A stretch of 64,000 nt of DNA. Origin: Burkholderia cepacia. GTDB lineage: Bacteria; Pseudomonadota; Gammaproteobacteria; Burkholderiales; Burkholderiaceae. Each line of letters opens with the position of its first letter. Position 1 is the stretch's first letter. The stretch spans positions 2,914,001 to 2,978,000 of the forward strand of contig NZ_CP013444.1 of the NCBI RefSeq assembly GCF_001718835.1. Reading direction: 5' to 3'. Positions 17,238 to 27,550 of the stretch are shown here, one piece after another. The notes under the pieces were generated by a model. The model saw only the letters and a list, made by a program, of their open reading frames with translations, made no database searches and was not told the DNA's origin. The position numbers were made by a program, and so were the translations under genes.

Positions 17238-20200
17238 ATGAACCGCACATACCGCTCGATCTGGAACGAAGCTCTTGGCGCCTGGGTCGCTGCGTCCGAA
17301 CACGATTCGGCACGGGGCAAGCCGAACAAGTCGGCCGTGGTGGTCGCCGCGATCGCCGCTCTGGCGATCGGACTGCCGTCGCTTGCGAGCGCCAACACAT
17401 TGAATACCCAGCAGACCTGCTTCACCACATCGAACGGAGCGGTCGGCCGCGTCAACCCGGGTGGTACGGCCAACCAGGCCGGTGACGGTTCCGGCACCTA
17501 TTCGGTCGTCGCCGGCTGTAATTCGAACGGCAACGGCTGGACAGGCGTGACGGTGTACGGCTCGTTCTCCCAGGCGAACGGCAACGGCGCGACGACCTAC
17601 GGCATGCAGTCGTCCGCCGCGCTGTGGGGCACGGCAGCCGGCCTCGAAACGACCGCGAGCGGCACCGGCGCGACCGCGCTCGGCTTCGGTTCGACGGCGA
17701 ACGCGCTGAACTCGGTCGCGATCGGCGGCGCGGGCGGCAACGGCACGACGCCGCTGTCGCAGGCGAACTCGACCATCGCGTCGGGCGCCGGAGCGATCGC
17801 GATCGGCAGCAACGCGACGAAGGGGGCGCAAGCGGCCGCGTCCGACTCGATCGCGATCGGTGGCCAGTCGTCCGTCGCGGCGACCGCGACCTCGGGTATT
17901 GCAATGGGTCGCGGCGCGACGGTCAACGGCGCGTTCGGCATCGCCCAGGGCGACGGCGTCGTGTCCGGCGCGATCGGCCAGAACGTTGCGATCGGCTCGA
18001 GCGGCACGACGGCCAACAGCAGCACGGCGACGGGCGGCGCCGTCGCGATCGGTCGCGGCCAGACGGCGACGGGCGACGGAGCGGTCGCAATCGGCGACCC
18101 GAACGTCGCGACCGGCACCGGCGCCGTTGCGGTAGGCGCGAACAATACCGCGAACGGGCAAGGCGCCATTGCGCTCGGCAATTCCAATACGTCGACCGGG
18201 ACGGGTTCCGTCGCGCTCGGCAACACCAGCGTGGCGACCAGCAGCGCGGTGGCGATCGGCAGTTCGGCAACCGCCACGGGCACGAACGGCTCGGTTGCAA
18301 TCGGCAACTCGGTGACGTCGACCGGCACTGGATCGATAGCGATCGGCAACAGCGGGAGTTTCGGCGCCAAGGCCATTGCCTCCGGCTCGGATGCATTGGC
18401 GCTCGGCAACGGCTCGACCGCGAGCGGGACGGCAGGTTCGGTCGCCCTGGGCTCGAGCAGTGTGGCCACCAATTCGTTCGCGACCGCATTGGGCGCAAAC
18501 TCCAATGCGTCCGGCAGCGGTTCCGTCGCGATTGCGCAAGGGTCCAGCGCTACGGCCACCAATGCGCTGGCGCTCGGCGTCAACTCGACGGCAAACGTAG
18601 CGAACTCGGTTGCACTCGGCAACGGCTCGGTGACGAGCGCCACCGCGACGACGGCAACCGGCGGCACCGGGACGGTCAGCAGCACCATGATCGGCACTCA
18701 GACGTTCGGCACCTACGCCGGCGCGAGCGCGGCGAACGGTGTGGTCAGTGTCGGCGCGCCCGGCTCGGAACGCCGCATCCAGAACGTCGCCGCCGGCCTC
18801 GTCGGTGCCGCCAGCACCGATGCGATCAACGGTAGCCAGCTCTACTCGGTCGCGAGCACGACGACGTCGAGCATCGCCAGTTTGTCCACGTCAGCGTCCA
18901 CGGGTATTTCGTCGGCCAATAGCTCGATCGTTTCGCTTTCCACGTCGACGTCGACCGGAATCAGCACCGCGCAAAGCGGCGTCAATTCGCTGTCCACCGG
19001 TCTGTCGACGACCAACAGCACGGTCACGTCGTTATCGACTTCCGCGTCGACCGGTATCAGCACGGCGCAGAGCGGCGTCAACTCGCTGTCTACCGGCCTG
19101 TCGACCACCAACAGCACGGTCACGTCGTTGTCGACTTCCGCTTCGACCGGCATTTCGTCGGCTAGCAGCTCGATCGCCTCGCTTTCCACGTCGACTTCGA
19201 CCGGCGTCAGCTCGCTTTCGACTGGACTGAGCTCGACGAACAGCACCGTGACGTCGCTGTCGACGTCCGCATCGACGGGTATCAGCACCGCACAAAGCGG
19301 CGTCAACTCGCTGTCCACCGGTCTGTCGACCACCAACAGCACGGTCACTTCGCTGTCGACCTCCGCGTCAACCGGCATCAGCACCGCACAAAGCGGCGTC
19401 AACTCCCTGTCGACCGGCTTGAGCTCGACCAATAGCTCGGTCACGTCGCTGTCGACCTCGACCTCGACCGGCCTCTCGTCGGCTAACAGCTCGATCACCT
19501 CGCTCTCCACGTCGGCCTCGACGGGCATCAGCTCGCTGTCCACCGGCCTGAGCTCGGTGACGGCCAACACCAACAACCTCGGCAATAGCACTGCTGCTGC
19601 GCTTGGTGGCGGCGCAACGTACAACCCGGCAACCGGCACGATTTCGGCCCCGTCGTACACCACGTACAACGCGAACGGCACGACAACGACCGCCAACAAC
19701 GTCGGCTCGGCGATCAACAACATCAACAGCCAGGGCATCAAGTACTTCCACGCGAACTCGACTGCGCCGGACAGCAAGGCCCTCGGCACCGATTCGGTCG
19801 CGATCGGCCCGAACGCCGTCGCGAACAACGCCGGCGACGTCGCGCTCGGCAGCGGTTCCGTCACCGCGGCCGCGAATCCGACTGCCACCGGCACGGTCGG
19901 CGGCACGACCTATTCGTTCGCGGGCACAACGCCGAGCAGCGTCGTCAGCGTCGGCGCAGCCGGCGCCGAGCGCCAGGTCACGAACGTCGCGGCCGGACGA
20001 ATCTCCGCCACCAGCACGGACGCGATCAATGGTTCGCAGCTTTACGCGACCAATACCGCGATCAACACGCTGTCGACGTCGACCTCGACGACCGTCGGCT
20101 CGTTGTCCACCGGCCTGAGCTCGAGTTCGTCCGCGATTTCTTCACTGTCGACGGGCGTCAGTTCGCTGTCGACGGGCCTCAGCTCGACCAATAGCTCCGT

Positions 20201-23200
20201 TGCGTCGCTGTCGACCTCCACGTCGACCGGGTTGTCGTCGGCTAACAGCTCGATTTCGTCGCTGTCCACGTCGACGTCGACCGGCATCACTTCGCTGTCG
20301 ACAGGCCTGAGTTCGACCAATAGCTCCGTCGCTTCGCTGTCCACTTCGGCTTCGACCGGTATCAGCACCGCGCAGAGTGGCGTCAACTCGCTGTCGACGG
20401 GCTTGAGCTCGACCAACAGCTCCGTCGCTTCGCTGTCGACCTCGACCTCGACCGGCCTCTCGTCGGCCAACAGCTCGATCGCTTCGCTGTCCACGTCGAC
20501 TTCGACCGGCATCAGCACCACGCAAAGCGGCGTCAACTCGCTGTCGACGGGCTTGAGCTCGACCAACAGCTCCGTCGCTTCGCTGTCCACCTCAAGCTCG
20601 ACCGGCATCAGCACCGCACAGAGCGGCGTCAACTCGCTGTCCACCGGTCTGTCGACCACCAACAGCACAGTCACTTCGTTGTCGACCTCGACGTCGACCG
20701 GTATCAGCACCGCGCAGAGCGGTGTCACGTCCCTGTCGACTGGCCTGAGTTCGACCAACAGCTCGGTCACGTCGCTGTCGACTTCGACGTCGACCGGCAT
20801 CAGCTCGCTGTCCACCGGCCTGAGCTCGACCAACAGCTCTGTCGCTTCGTTGTCGACCTCGACCTCGACGGGCATCAGCACCGCACAGAGCGGCGTCAAC
20901 TCGCTGTCGACGGGCTTGAGTTCGACCAACAGCTCGGTGACGTCGTTGTCGACCTCCACGTCGACCGGCATCAGCACCGCACAAAGCGGCGTCAATTCGC
21001 TGTCCACGGGTTTGAGTTCGACCAACAGCTCGGTCGCTTCGCTGTCGACCTCGACTTCGACCGGTATCAGCACCGCGCAGAGTGGCGTCAACTCGCTGTC
21101 GACGGGCCTCAGCTCAACCAACAGCTCTGTCGCTTCGCTGTCCACCGCGACGTCGACGGGCATCGGCTCGCTGTCCACCGGCCTCAGCTCGACCAACAGC
21201 TCCGTCACTTCGCTGTCGACCTCGACCTCGACGGGCATCAGCACCGCACAGAGCGGCGTCAACTCGCTGTCGACGGGTTTGAGCTCGACCAACAGCTCCG
21301 TCGCTTCACTGTCGACCTCAAGCTCGACCGGCATCAGCACCGCACAGAGTGGCGTCAACTCGCTGTCGACGGGCTTGAGCTCGACCAACAGCTCCGTGAC
21401 GTCGTTGTCGACCTCCACGTCGACCGGCATCAGCACCGCACAAAGCGGCGTCAATTCGCTGTCCACGGGTTTGAGCTCGACCAACAGTTCCGTCGCTTCG
21501 CTGTCGACCTCGACCTCGACCGGTATCAGCACCACACAAAGCGGCGTCAACTCACTGTCGACAGGCCTGAGCTCGACCAACAGCTCCGTCGCTTCGCTGT
21601 CCACCTCGACCTCGACCGGCATCAGCACCGCGCAAAGCGGTGTCACGTCCCTGTCGACTGGCCTGAGTTCGACCAACAGCACCGTTGCTTCGCTGTCGAC
21701 TTCGACGTCGACCGGCATCAGCTCGCTGTCCACCGGCCTGAGCACGGTGACGACCAACACCAACAACCTCGGCAACAGCACTGCCGCTGCGCTTGGTGGC
21801 GGCGCAACGTACAACCCGACGACCGGCACGATCTCCGCGCCGTCGTACACCACGTACAACGCCAACGGCACGACGTCCACTGCCAACAGCGTCGGCGCGG
21901 CCATCGACAACATCAACAGCCAGGGCATCAAGTACTTCCACGCGAACTCGACTGCGCCGGACAGTCAGGCCCTTGGCACCAACTCCGTCGCGATCGGCCC
22001 GAACGCTGTCGCGAACAACGCCGGCGACGTCGCGCTCGGCAGCGGCTCCGTCACCGCGGCCGCGAACCCGACCAGCAGTGCGACCATCGGCTCGACGACG
22101 TATGGCAACTTCGCCGGCGCCACGCCGTCGAGCGTCGTGAGCGTCGGCAACGCAGGGGCTGAGCGTCAGATCACCAACGTGGCGGCCGGCCGGATCACGT
22201 CGTCCAGCACCGACGCGATCAACGGCAGCCAGCTCTACTCAGTCGCGAGCACGACCGATTCGAGCATCACGTCGCTGTCCACGTCCACATCGACCGGCAT
22301 CAACTCCCTGTCGACCGGACTGTCGAGCACGAACAGTAACGTCGCATCGCTGTCCTCGACACTGTCGTCGTCCGACAGCGCGATTGCGTCGCTGTCGACC
22401 GGGCTCTCGACGACCGATAGCAGCGTGACCTCGCTGTCGACTTCGACCTCGACGGGTCTCTCGTCGGCTAACAGCTCGATCACGTCGCTCTCCACGTCAA
22501 CCTCGACCGGCATCAGCTCGCTGTCGACTGGCCTCAGCTCAACTAATAGCTCCGTCGCTTCGCTGTCGACCTCCACGTCGACCGGCATCAGCACCGCACA
22601 AAGTGGCGTCAATTCGCTGTCCACCGGCCTGAGCTCGACCAACAGCTCCGTCGCTTCGCTGTCGACGTCGACGTCGACCGGATTGTCGTCGGCCAACAGC
22701 GCGATTACGTCGTTGTCCACGTCGACGTCGACCGGCATCAGCTCGCTGTCCACCGGCCTCAGCTCAACCGACAGCTCCGTCGCTTCGCTGTCGACCTCCA
22801 CGTCGACGGGTATCTCGACGGCAACCAGCTCAATCGCGTCGCTGTCCACGTCGACCTCGACGGGCATCAACTCGCTGTCGACCGGCCTGAGCTCGACCGA
22901 CAGCTCCGTCGCCTCCCTGTCGACCTCCACGTCGACCGGCTTGTCGTCGGCCAACAGCTCGATCTCGTCGCTGTCCACGTCGACCTCGACCGGCATCAGC
23001 TCGCTGTCGACCGGCCTGAGCTCGACCAACAGCTCCGTCGCGTCCCTGTCGACCTCCACGTCGACGGGTTTGTCGTCGGCCACCAGTTCGATCTCTTCGC
23101 TGTCCACGTCGACCTCGACCGGCATCAGCTCGCTGTCGACCGGCCTCAGCTCAACCGACAGCTCCGTCGCTTCGCTGTCGACCTCCACGTCGACGGGTAT

Positions 23201-26200
23201 CTCGACGGCAACCAGCTCAATCGCGTCGCTGTCCACGTCGACCTCGACGGGCATCAGCTCGCTGTCGACCGGCCTGAGCTCGACCGACAGCTCGGTGACG
23301 TCGCTGTCGACTTCCACATCGACCGGCATCAGCACCGCACAAAGCGGCGTCAATTCCCTGTCGACGGGCCTGAGTTCGACTAACAGCTCCGTCGCTTCGC
23401 TGTCGACCTCCACGTCGACGGGTATCTCGACGGCAACCAGCTCAATCGCGTCGCTGTCCACCTCGACTTCGACGGGCATCAACTCTTTGTCGACCGGCCT
23501 GAGTTCGACGGATAGCTCGGTGTCGTCGCTGTCGACTTCCACGTCGACCGGCATCAGCACCGCACAAAGTGGCGTCAATTCGCTGTCCACCGGCCTGAGT
23601 TCGACTAACAGCTCCGTCGCTTCGCTGTCGACCTCCACGTCGACCGGCCTCTCGTCGGCCAACAGCTCGATCGCGTCGCTGTCGACCTCCACGTCGACCT
23701 CGACGGGCATCAGCTCGCTGTCGACCGGCCTGAGCTCGACCGATAGCTCCGTCGCGTCCCTGTCGACCTCCACGTCGACCGGCATCTCGACGGCCACCAG
23801 CTCGATCTCCTCGCTGTCCACGTCGACCTCGACCGGCATCGGCTCGCTGTCCACCGGCCTGAGCTCGACCGATAGCTCGGTTGCGTCTCTGTCGACCTCC
23901 ACGTCGACCGGCATCAGCACGGCGCAAAGCGGCGTCAACTCGCTGTCGACGGGTTTGAGCTCGACCAACAGCTCTGTCGCTTCGCTGTCCACATCGACCT
24001 CGACCGGCATCAACTCGCTGTCCACCGGCCTCAGCACGACCAACAGCTCCGTCGCGTCGCTGTCGACTTCCACGTCGACGGGGATGTCGTCGGCCAACAG
24101 TTCGATCTCGTCGTTGTCCACGTCGACTTCAACGGGCATCAGCTCGTTGTCGACCGGCCTGAGCTCGACCGATAGCTCCGTCGCATCGCTGTCGACCTCC
24201 ACGTCGACCGGTATCTCGACGGCCACCAGTTCGATCGCGTCGCTCTCTACGTCGACCTCGACGGGTATCAGCTCGCTGTCGACCGGCCTGAGCTCGACCA
24301 ACAGCTCGGTCACGTCGCTGTCGACCTCCACGTCGACCGGCTTGTCGTCGGCCACCAGCTCGATCTCTTCGCTGTCCACGTCGACGTCGACCGGCATCAG
24401 CTCGCTGTCGACCGGCCTGAGCTCGACCGATAGCTCGGTGTCGTCGCTGTCGACCTCAACATCGACCGGCTTGTCATCGGCCACCAGCTCGATCTCCTCG
24501 CTGTCCACGTCGACTTCGACCGGCATCGGCTCGCTGTCCACCGGCCTCAGCTCGACCAACAGCACCGTCGCATCGCTGTCCACCTCGACCTCGACCGGCA
24601 TCAGCTCCCTGTCCACCGGCCTGAGCTCGACCAACAGCTCGGTCACGTCGCTGTCCACCTCGACCTCGACCGGCATCAGCTCGCTGTCCACCGGCCTGAG
24701 CACGACCAACAGCACCGTGACATCGCTGTCCACCGCGACCTCGACCGGCCTCGGCTCGCTGTCCACCGGCCTGAGCACGACCGACAGCACCGTCGCATCG
24801 CTGTCGACCTCCACGTCGAGCGGCATCGGCTCGCTGTCGACCGGCTTGAGCACGACCAACAGCAACCTCACATCGCTGTCGACGTCGACCTCGACCGCGA
24901 TCGAAGCCGCGAAGACGCACTACTACAGCGTCAACGACAACGGCACGCAGCAGGCCAACTACGACAACGACGGCGCAACGGGCGTCAACGCCATCGCGGC
25001 AGGCGTGAACGCAAGCGCCTCGGGCGCAAGCAGCGTCGCGGTCGGCTACGGCTCGAACGCCTCGTCGAACGGCGCGGTCGCGATCGGCCAGAACGCATCG
25101 GCCACGGGCGGCAAGGCCGTGTCGATCGGCTCCGGCAACACGGCCACCGGCAACGGCGCAGTGGCGCTCGGCAACGCGAACACGGCAACCGGCAACGGCT
25201 CGCTCGCGCTCGGCAACACGGCGACAGCGGCCGGCGCCGGGTCACTCGCATTCGGCTCGAACGCGGTCGCGAACAACCTCAACGACGTCGCGCTCGGCAC
25301 GAACTCCGTCACGGCCGCCGCGAACCCGACGTCGAGCGCCACGATCGGCGGCATCACGTACTTCTTCGCGGGCAGCTCGCCGGTCGGCGTGGTGAGCGTC
25401 GGCGCGCCGGGCGCGGAACGCCAGATCACGAACGTCGCCGCCGGCCGGATCTCGGCCACCAGCACGGACGCGATCAACGGCAGCCAGCTGAACGCGACGA
25501 ACCAGGCCGTCAATACCCTGTCGACGGCAACGTCGACGAGCATCGGCTCGCTGTCGACGGGCATCAACTCGCTGTCCACCGGCCTGAGCTCGACGAACAG
25601 CACGGTGGCGTCGCTGTCCACGTCGACGTCGACCGGCATCAGCTCGCTGTCGACCGGCCTGAGCACGACGAACAGCAACGTCAACTCGCTGTCGACGTCG
25701 ACCTCGACGGGCATCGGTTCGCTGTCCACCGGCCTGAGCACGACGAACAGCAACGTGGCCTCGCTGTCGACCGGCGTGAAGAACATCAACAACACGTTGA
25801 ACTCGCTGTCGACGACGATCAACAACAACACGACGCGCACGGTGAACACGAACGGCGTCTCGGCCGACATGAACGGCAAGGGCACCGATCTCCCGACCGT
25901 CACCGCCGGCTCGAACTCGGTGGCGATCGGCGCGAATTCGAACGACGGCGGCCGCTCGAACGTGGTGTCGGTCGGTAGCGACACGCAGCAGCGCCAGATC
26001 ACGAACGTCGCGCCGGGTACGCAAGGCACCGACGCGGTGAACGTGAACCAGCTGACGCAGGTGCAGACGACGCTGTCGACGGCGCTGTCGGGCCAGCAGG
26101 CGCAGATCAACTCGCTGGGTTCGCAACTGCAGCAGACCGACCAGATGGCGAAGCAGGGTATCGCGGCCGTCGGCGCGATGGCGTCGATCCCGCAGCTCGA

Positions 26201-26372
26201 TCGCGACGCCAACTTCGGGATGGGTGTGGGCACGTCGACCTTCCTCGGCCAGAAGGCGATGGCGGTCAACATGCAGGCGCGCATCACGGAGAACCTGAAG
26301 GCGTCGATCAACGGCGGCTTCAGCGGCGGTCAGAAGGTGATCGGCGCCGGCATGCTGTATCAGTGGAAATAA
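17238..26372 (+). CDS. Giant trimeric autotransporter adhesin (YadA/Hia type)
   Basis: 3044 residues. Residues 1-28 (MNRTYRSIWNEALGAWVAAS) are the extended signal peptide region, followed by the hydrophobic signal core (VVVAAIAALAIGLPSLASA). Residues about 140-480 are YadA-head repeats built on xAIGxxxxA motifs. Three necks end in STDAINGSQLY, and two HANS connectors (KYFHANSTAPDS) begin near residues 833 and 1564. Between them lie four blocks of SLST coiled-coil repeats. A last head at about 2570-2700 precedes the stalk and the C-terminal YadA membrane anchor (about 2950-3044, ending GAGMLYQWK). Trimers would form the outer-membrane pore and display a very long Ser/Thr-rich fibre. The following OmpA lipoprotein and DUF2827 genes are probable partners. 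Confidence 0.92.
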   Translation: MNRTYRSIWNEALGAWVAASEHDSARGKPNKSAVVVAAIAALAIGLPSLASANTLNTQQTCFTTSNGAVGRVNPGGTANQAGDGSGTYSVVAGCNSNGNGWTGVTVYGSFSQANGNGATTYGMQSSAALWGTAAGLETTASGTGATALGFGSTANALNSVAIGGAGGNGTTPLSQANSTIASGAGAIAIGSNATKGAQAAASDSIAIGGQSSVAATATSGIAMGRGATVNGAFGIAQGDGVVSGAIGQNVAIGSSGTTANSSTATGGAVAIGRGQTATGDGAVAIGDPNVATGTGAVAVGANNTANGQGAIALGNSNTSTGTGSVALGNTSVATSSAVAIGSSATATGTNGSVAIGNSVTSTGTGSIAIGNSGSFGAKAIASGSDALALGNGSTASGTAGSVALGSSSVATNSFATALGANSNASGSGSVAIAQGSSATATNALALGVNSTANVANSVALGNGSVTSATATTATGGTGTVSSTMIGTQTFGTYAGASAANGVVSVGAPGSERRIQNVAAGLVGAASTDAINGSQLYSVASTTTSSIASLSTSASTGISSANSSIVSLSTSTSTGISTAQSGVNSLSTGLSTTNSTVTSLSTSASTGISTAQSGVNSLSTGLSTTNSTVTSLSTSASTGISSASSSIASLSTSTSTGVSSLSTGLSSTNSTVTSLSTSASTGISTAQSGVNSLSTGLSTTNSTVTSLSTSASTGISTAQSGVNSLSTGLSSTNSSVTSLSTSTSTGLSSANSSITSLSTSASTGISSLSTGLSSVTANTNNLGNSTAAALGGGATYNPATGTISAPSYTTYNANGTTTTANNVGSAINNINSQGIKYFHANSTAPDSKALGTDSVAIGPNAVANNAGDVALGSGSVTAAANPTATGTVGGTTYSFAGTTPSSVVSVGAAGAERQVTNVAAGRISATSTDAINGSQLYATNTAINTLSTSTSTTVGSLSTGLSSSSSAISSLSTGVSSLSTGLSSTNSSVASLSTSTSTGLSSANSSISSLSTSTSTGITSLSTGLSSTNSSVASLSTSASTGISTAQSGVNSLSTGLSSTNSSVASLSTSTSTGLSSANSSIASLSTSTSTGISTTQSGVNSLSTGLSSTNSSVASLSTSSSTGISTAQSGVNSLSTGLSTTNSTVTSLSTSTSTGISTAQSGVTSLSTGLSSTNSSVTSLSTSTSTGISSLSTGLSSTNSSVASLSTSTSTGISTAQSGVNSLSTGLSSTNSSVTSLSTSTSTGISTAQSGVNSLSTGLSSTNSSVASLSTSTSTGISTAQSGVNSLSTGLSSTNSSVASLSTATSTGIGSLSTGLSSTNSSVTSLSTSTSTGISTAQSGVNSLSTGLSSTNSSVASLSTSSSTGISTAQSGVNSLSTGLSSTNSSVTSLSTSTSTGISTAQSGVNSLSTGLSSTNSSVASLSTSTSTGISTTQSGVNSLSTGLSSTNSSVASLSTSTSTGISTAQSGVTSLSTGLSSTNSTVASLSTSTSTGISSLSTGLSTVTTNTNNLGNSTAAALGGGATYNPTTGTISAPSYTTYNANGTTSTANSVGAAIDNINSQGIKYFHANSTAPDSQALGTNSVAIGPNAVANNAGDVALGSGSVTAAANPTSSATIGSTTYGNFAGATPSSVVSVGNAGAERQITNVAAGRITSSSTDAINGSQLYSVASTTDSSITSLSTSTSTGINSLSTGLSSTNSNVASLSSTLSSSDSAIASLSTGLSTTDSSVTSLSTSTSTGLSSANSSITSLSTSTSTGISSLSTGLSSTNSSVASLSTSTSTGISTAQSGVNSLSTGLSSTNSSVASLSTSTSTGLSSANSAITSLSTSTSTGISSLSTGLSSTDSSVASLSTSTSTGISTATSSIASLSTSTSTGINSLSTGLSSTDSSVASLSTSTSTGLSSANSSISSLSTSTSTGISSLSTGLSSTNSSVASLSTSTSTGLSSATSSISSLSTSTSTGISSLSTGLSSTDSSVASLSTSTSTGISTATSSIASLSTSTSTGISSLSTGLSSTDSSVTSLSTSTSTGISTAQSGVNSLSTGLSSTNSSVASLSTSTSTGISTATSSIASLSTSTSTGINSLSTGLSSTDSSVSSLSTSTSTGISTAQSGVNSLSTGLSSTNSSVASLSTSTSTGLSSANSSIASLSTSTSTSTGISSLSTGLSSTDSSVASLSTSTSTGISTATSSISSLSTSTSTGIGSLSTGLSSTDSSVASLSTSTSTGISTAQSGVNSLSTGLSSTNSSVASLSTSTSTGINSLSTGLSTTNSSVASLSTSTSTGMSSANSSISSLSTSTSTGISSLSTGLSSTDSSVASLSTSTSTGISTATSSIASLSTSTSTGISSLSTGLSSTNSSVTSLSTSTSTGLSSATSSISSLSTSTSTGISSLSTGLSSTDSSVSSLSTSTSTGLSSATSSISSLSTSTSTGIGSLSTGLSSTNSTVASLSTSTSTGISSLSTGLSSTNSSVTSLSTSTSTGISSLSTGLSTTNSTVTSLSTATSTGLGSLSTGLSTTDSTVASLSTSTSSGIGSLSTGLSTTNSNLTSLSTSTSTAIEAAKTHYYSVNDNGTQQANYDNDGATGVNAIAAGVNASASGASSVAVGYGSNASSNGAVAIGQNASATGGKAVSIGSGNTATGNGAVALGNANTATGNGSLALGNTATAAGAGSLAFGSNAVANNLNDVALGTNSVTAAANPTSSATIGGITYFFAGSSPVGVVSVGAPGAERQITNVAAGRISATSTDAINGSQLNATNQAVNTLSTATSTSIGSLSTGINSLSTGLSSTNSTVASLSTSTSTGISSLSTGLSTTNSNVNSLSTSTSTGIGSLSTGLSTTNSNVASLSTGVKNINNTLNSLSTTINNNTTRTVNTNGVSADMNGKGTDLPTVTAGSNSVAIGANSNDGGRSNVVSVGSDTQQRQITNVAPGTQGTDAVNVNQLTQVQTTLSTALSGQQAQINSLGSQLQQTDQMAKQGIAAVGAMASIPQLDRDANFGMGVGTSTFLGQKAMAVNMQARITENLKASINGGFSGGQKVIGAGMLYQWK
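18879..19560 (+). repeat. SLST stalk repeats, block 1
   Basis: Codes for residues about 548-774 of the adhesin. Units begin SLST and are mostly 14 or 18 residues long (for example SLSTGLSTTNSTVT). It lies between the first neck and the first HANS connector. Codon-level variation among copies is greater than in blocks 2 and 3. Confidence 0.85.
20065..21750 (+). repeat. SLST stalk repeats, block 2
   Basis: Codes for residues about 943-1504. It mixes 18-residue units (SLSTSTSTGISTAQSGVN) with 14-residue units (SLSTGLSSTNSSVA), many near-identical at DNA level. It starts after the second neck and ends before the second HANS connector. Copy number is likely to vary between strains. Confidence 0.85.
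22258..24894 (+). repeat. SLST stalk repeats, block 3 (longest)
   Basis: Codes for residues about 1674-2552. Units of 11 (SLSTSTSTGIS), 14 (SLSTGLSSTDSSVA) and 18 residues alternate. One slip near 23690 adds two residues (TSTSTST), consistent with replication slippage. The reverse strand is free of stops across this block purely because of the codon pattern. Confidence 0.85.
25510..25815 (+). repeat. SLST stalk repeats, block 4 (short)
   Basis: Codes for residues about 2758-2859, between the last neck and the C-terminal stalk. The same SLST units appear with LSTTNSN variants. Confidence 0.8.
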
Positions 26373-26386
26373 CCCGCGCCGCGCGG

Positions 26387-26412
26387 GCCGGGCGCAGTGG
26401 TCAGCGCCCGGC
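26387..26412 (+). other. Strong hairpin between adhesin and OmpA-type lipoprotein genes
   Basis: A perfect 9-bp GC stem (26387-26395 with 26404-26412) and 8-base loop, 15 bases after the adhesin stop. There is no T run, so it is probably not a full terminator. It may stabilise the adhesin mRNA end or reduce read-through into the lipoprotein gene. Confidence 0.4.
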
Positions 26413-26473
26413 CTGGCCCGCCGCCCGATCGACGCAGCAGGCTTCCATCAACGATCGTATTCAGGACATCACC

Positions 26474-27148
26474 GTGAACACACTCACTTTCGCGCTCGCG
26501 CTCTCCGCGATAACCCTCGCCGCGTGCTCGACCGCATCCGGCCCGACCTTCAGCGCCTCCGAACTGCAGCCGCGCGACGGCGTGCGTACCTTCCAGGTGG
26601 ACTGCCACGGGATCTTCTCCGGCCCGAATACCTGCATGAAGGCCGCGCAACACCTCTGCGGCGACCAGCCGGTGCGCACGGTCGATACCGCGAAAGCGCT
26701 GCGCGATCATGCCGACCCGGCCACGCTGGTGTTCCAGTGCGGCGCGCCGGAAGCCGCTGCGCCGGCGCCGGCATCGTCGCCCGCGGCAGCGGCGCCCGCC
26801 CCCGTCGAACACGTGAATCTCGCGGGCGACGCGCTGTTCGCCACCGGGCTGGCGACGCTCACGCCGACCGCCCGTGCGTCGCTCGACGCGCTGCTGGCCA
26901 GACAGGGCAACACGGCGTTTACGCGTGTGTCGGTCACGGGCTACACGGATTCGGTCGGCGGCGACGCGTCCAATCTCGCGCTGTCGCAGCGGCGCGCGCA
27001 AGCCGTCGCCGGCTATCTGAAGTCGCATGGCCTGAACGCCCGCACCGTGGCCGTGACGGGGCGCGGCAGCGCCGATCCGGTCGCCTCCAACGCCACGGCG
27101 GAAGGACGCGCGAGCAACCGGCGCGTCGAAATCTCGCTGGAACGCTGA
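26474..27148 (+). CDS. OmpA-family outer-membrane lipoprotein
   Basis: A 224-residue protein; a GTG start at 26474 places a lipoprotein signal at the very N-terminus (lipobox LAAC, Cys18). Residues about 20-90 are a conserved Cys-containing region, then an Ala/Pro linker. Residues about 115-224 form an OmpA peptidoglycan-binding domain (VSVTGYTDSVGGDASNLALS, GRGSADPVASNATAEGRASN, then RRVEI). It sits 100 bases after the adhesin. It may anchor or help the adhesin by tethering the outer membrane to peptidoglycan; that role is inferred from position. Confidence 0.8.
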   Translation: MNTLTFALALSAITLAACSTASGPTFSASELQPRDGVRTFQVDCHGIFSGPNTCMKAAQHLCGDQPVRTVDTAKALRDHADPATLVFQCGAPEAAAPAPASSPAAAAPAPVEHVNLAGDALFATGLATLTPTARASLDALLARQGNTAFTRVSVTGYTDSVGGDASNLALSQRRAQAVAGYLKSHGLNARTVAVTGRGSADPVASNATAEGRASNRRVEISLER

Positions 27149-27550
27149 ACCCGCTGCGTCGCGCGCCACCCGTGCCGACGTTTCGGCGATGCTTTGGAAT
27201 ACGCACGACGGAACCTCGCCCGATCGCGGCATGCCGCGCGGATATTTCCGGCCGTCATGTCGGCCGTCATACCGATTGGCAGTAGCCGGTCACGCATCGA
27301 CCTTCGTCGGGGCCGCCCCGACTCCACAAACCGGCGGTTTCCGTGCCACAATCGCCGCTGGCGGCCGGCCCGGCAGCGCGCGGCGACGCGTCGAACCGGC
27401 TTTGGCCGCCGATGTCGCCATCCGCGCCGCCCGGCCCGTTTCCGCGGGCCGCGCCGCCGCAGGCGCACACGTGACAACCAACGGCCTGCCGGGTCCGCGC
27501 GTCGGCGTTCGACGCCGCCGGACCGGCGCCGCCGCACAGGGATTTTGCTG
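27149..27550 (+). other. Gap before the DUF2827 tandem
   Basis: About 400 GC-rich bases with open frames continuous with the following gene but no family pattern and no internal ribosome binding site. I see no supported gene. It may hold the promoter of the three tandem DUF2827 genes. Confidence 0.4.

Noticed and set aside
20042..24871. Very long open frames on the reverse strand of the adhesin gene (629 and 878 codons).
   Set aside because: They are free of stops only because the SLST codon pattern repeats. They have no ribosome binding sites, and the predicted proteins simply mirror the repeats.
18879..25815. Regularly spaced repeats that might suggest a CRISPR array.
   Set aside because: They are in-frame protein repeats with no unique spacers and no cas genes nearby.
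26387..26412. A terminator after the adhesin gene.
   Set aside because: A strong hairpin but no T run. Kept only as a structural feature.
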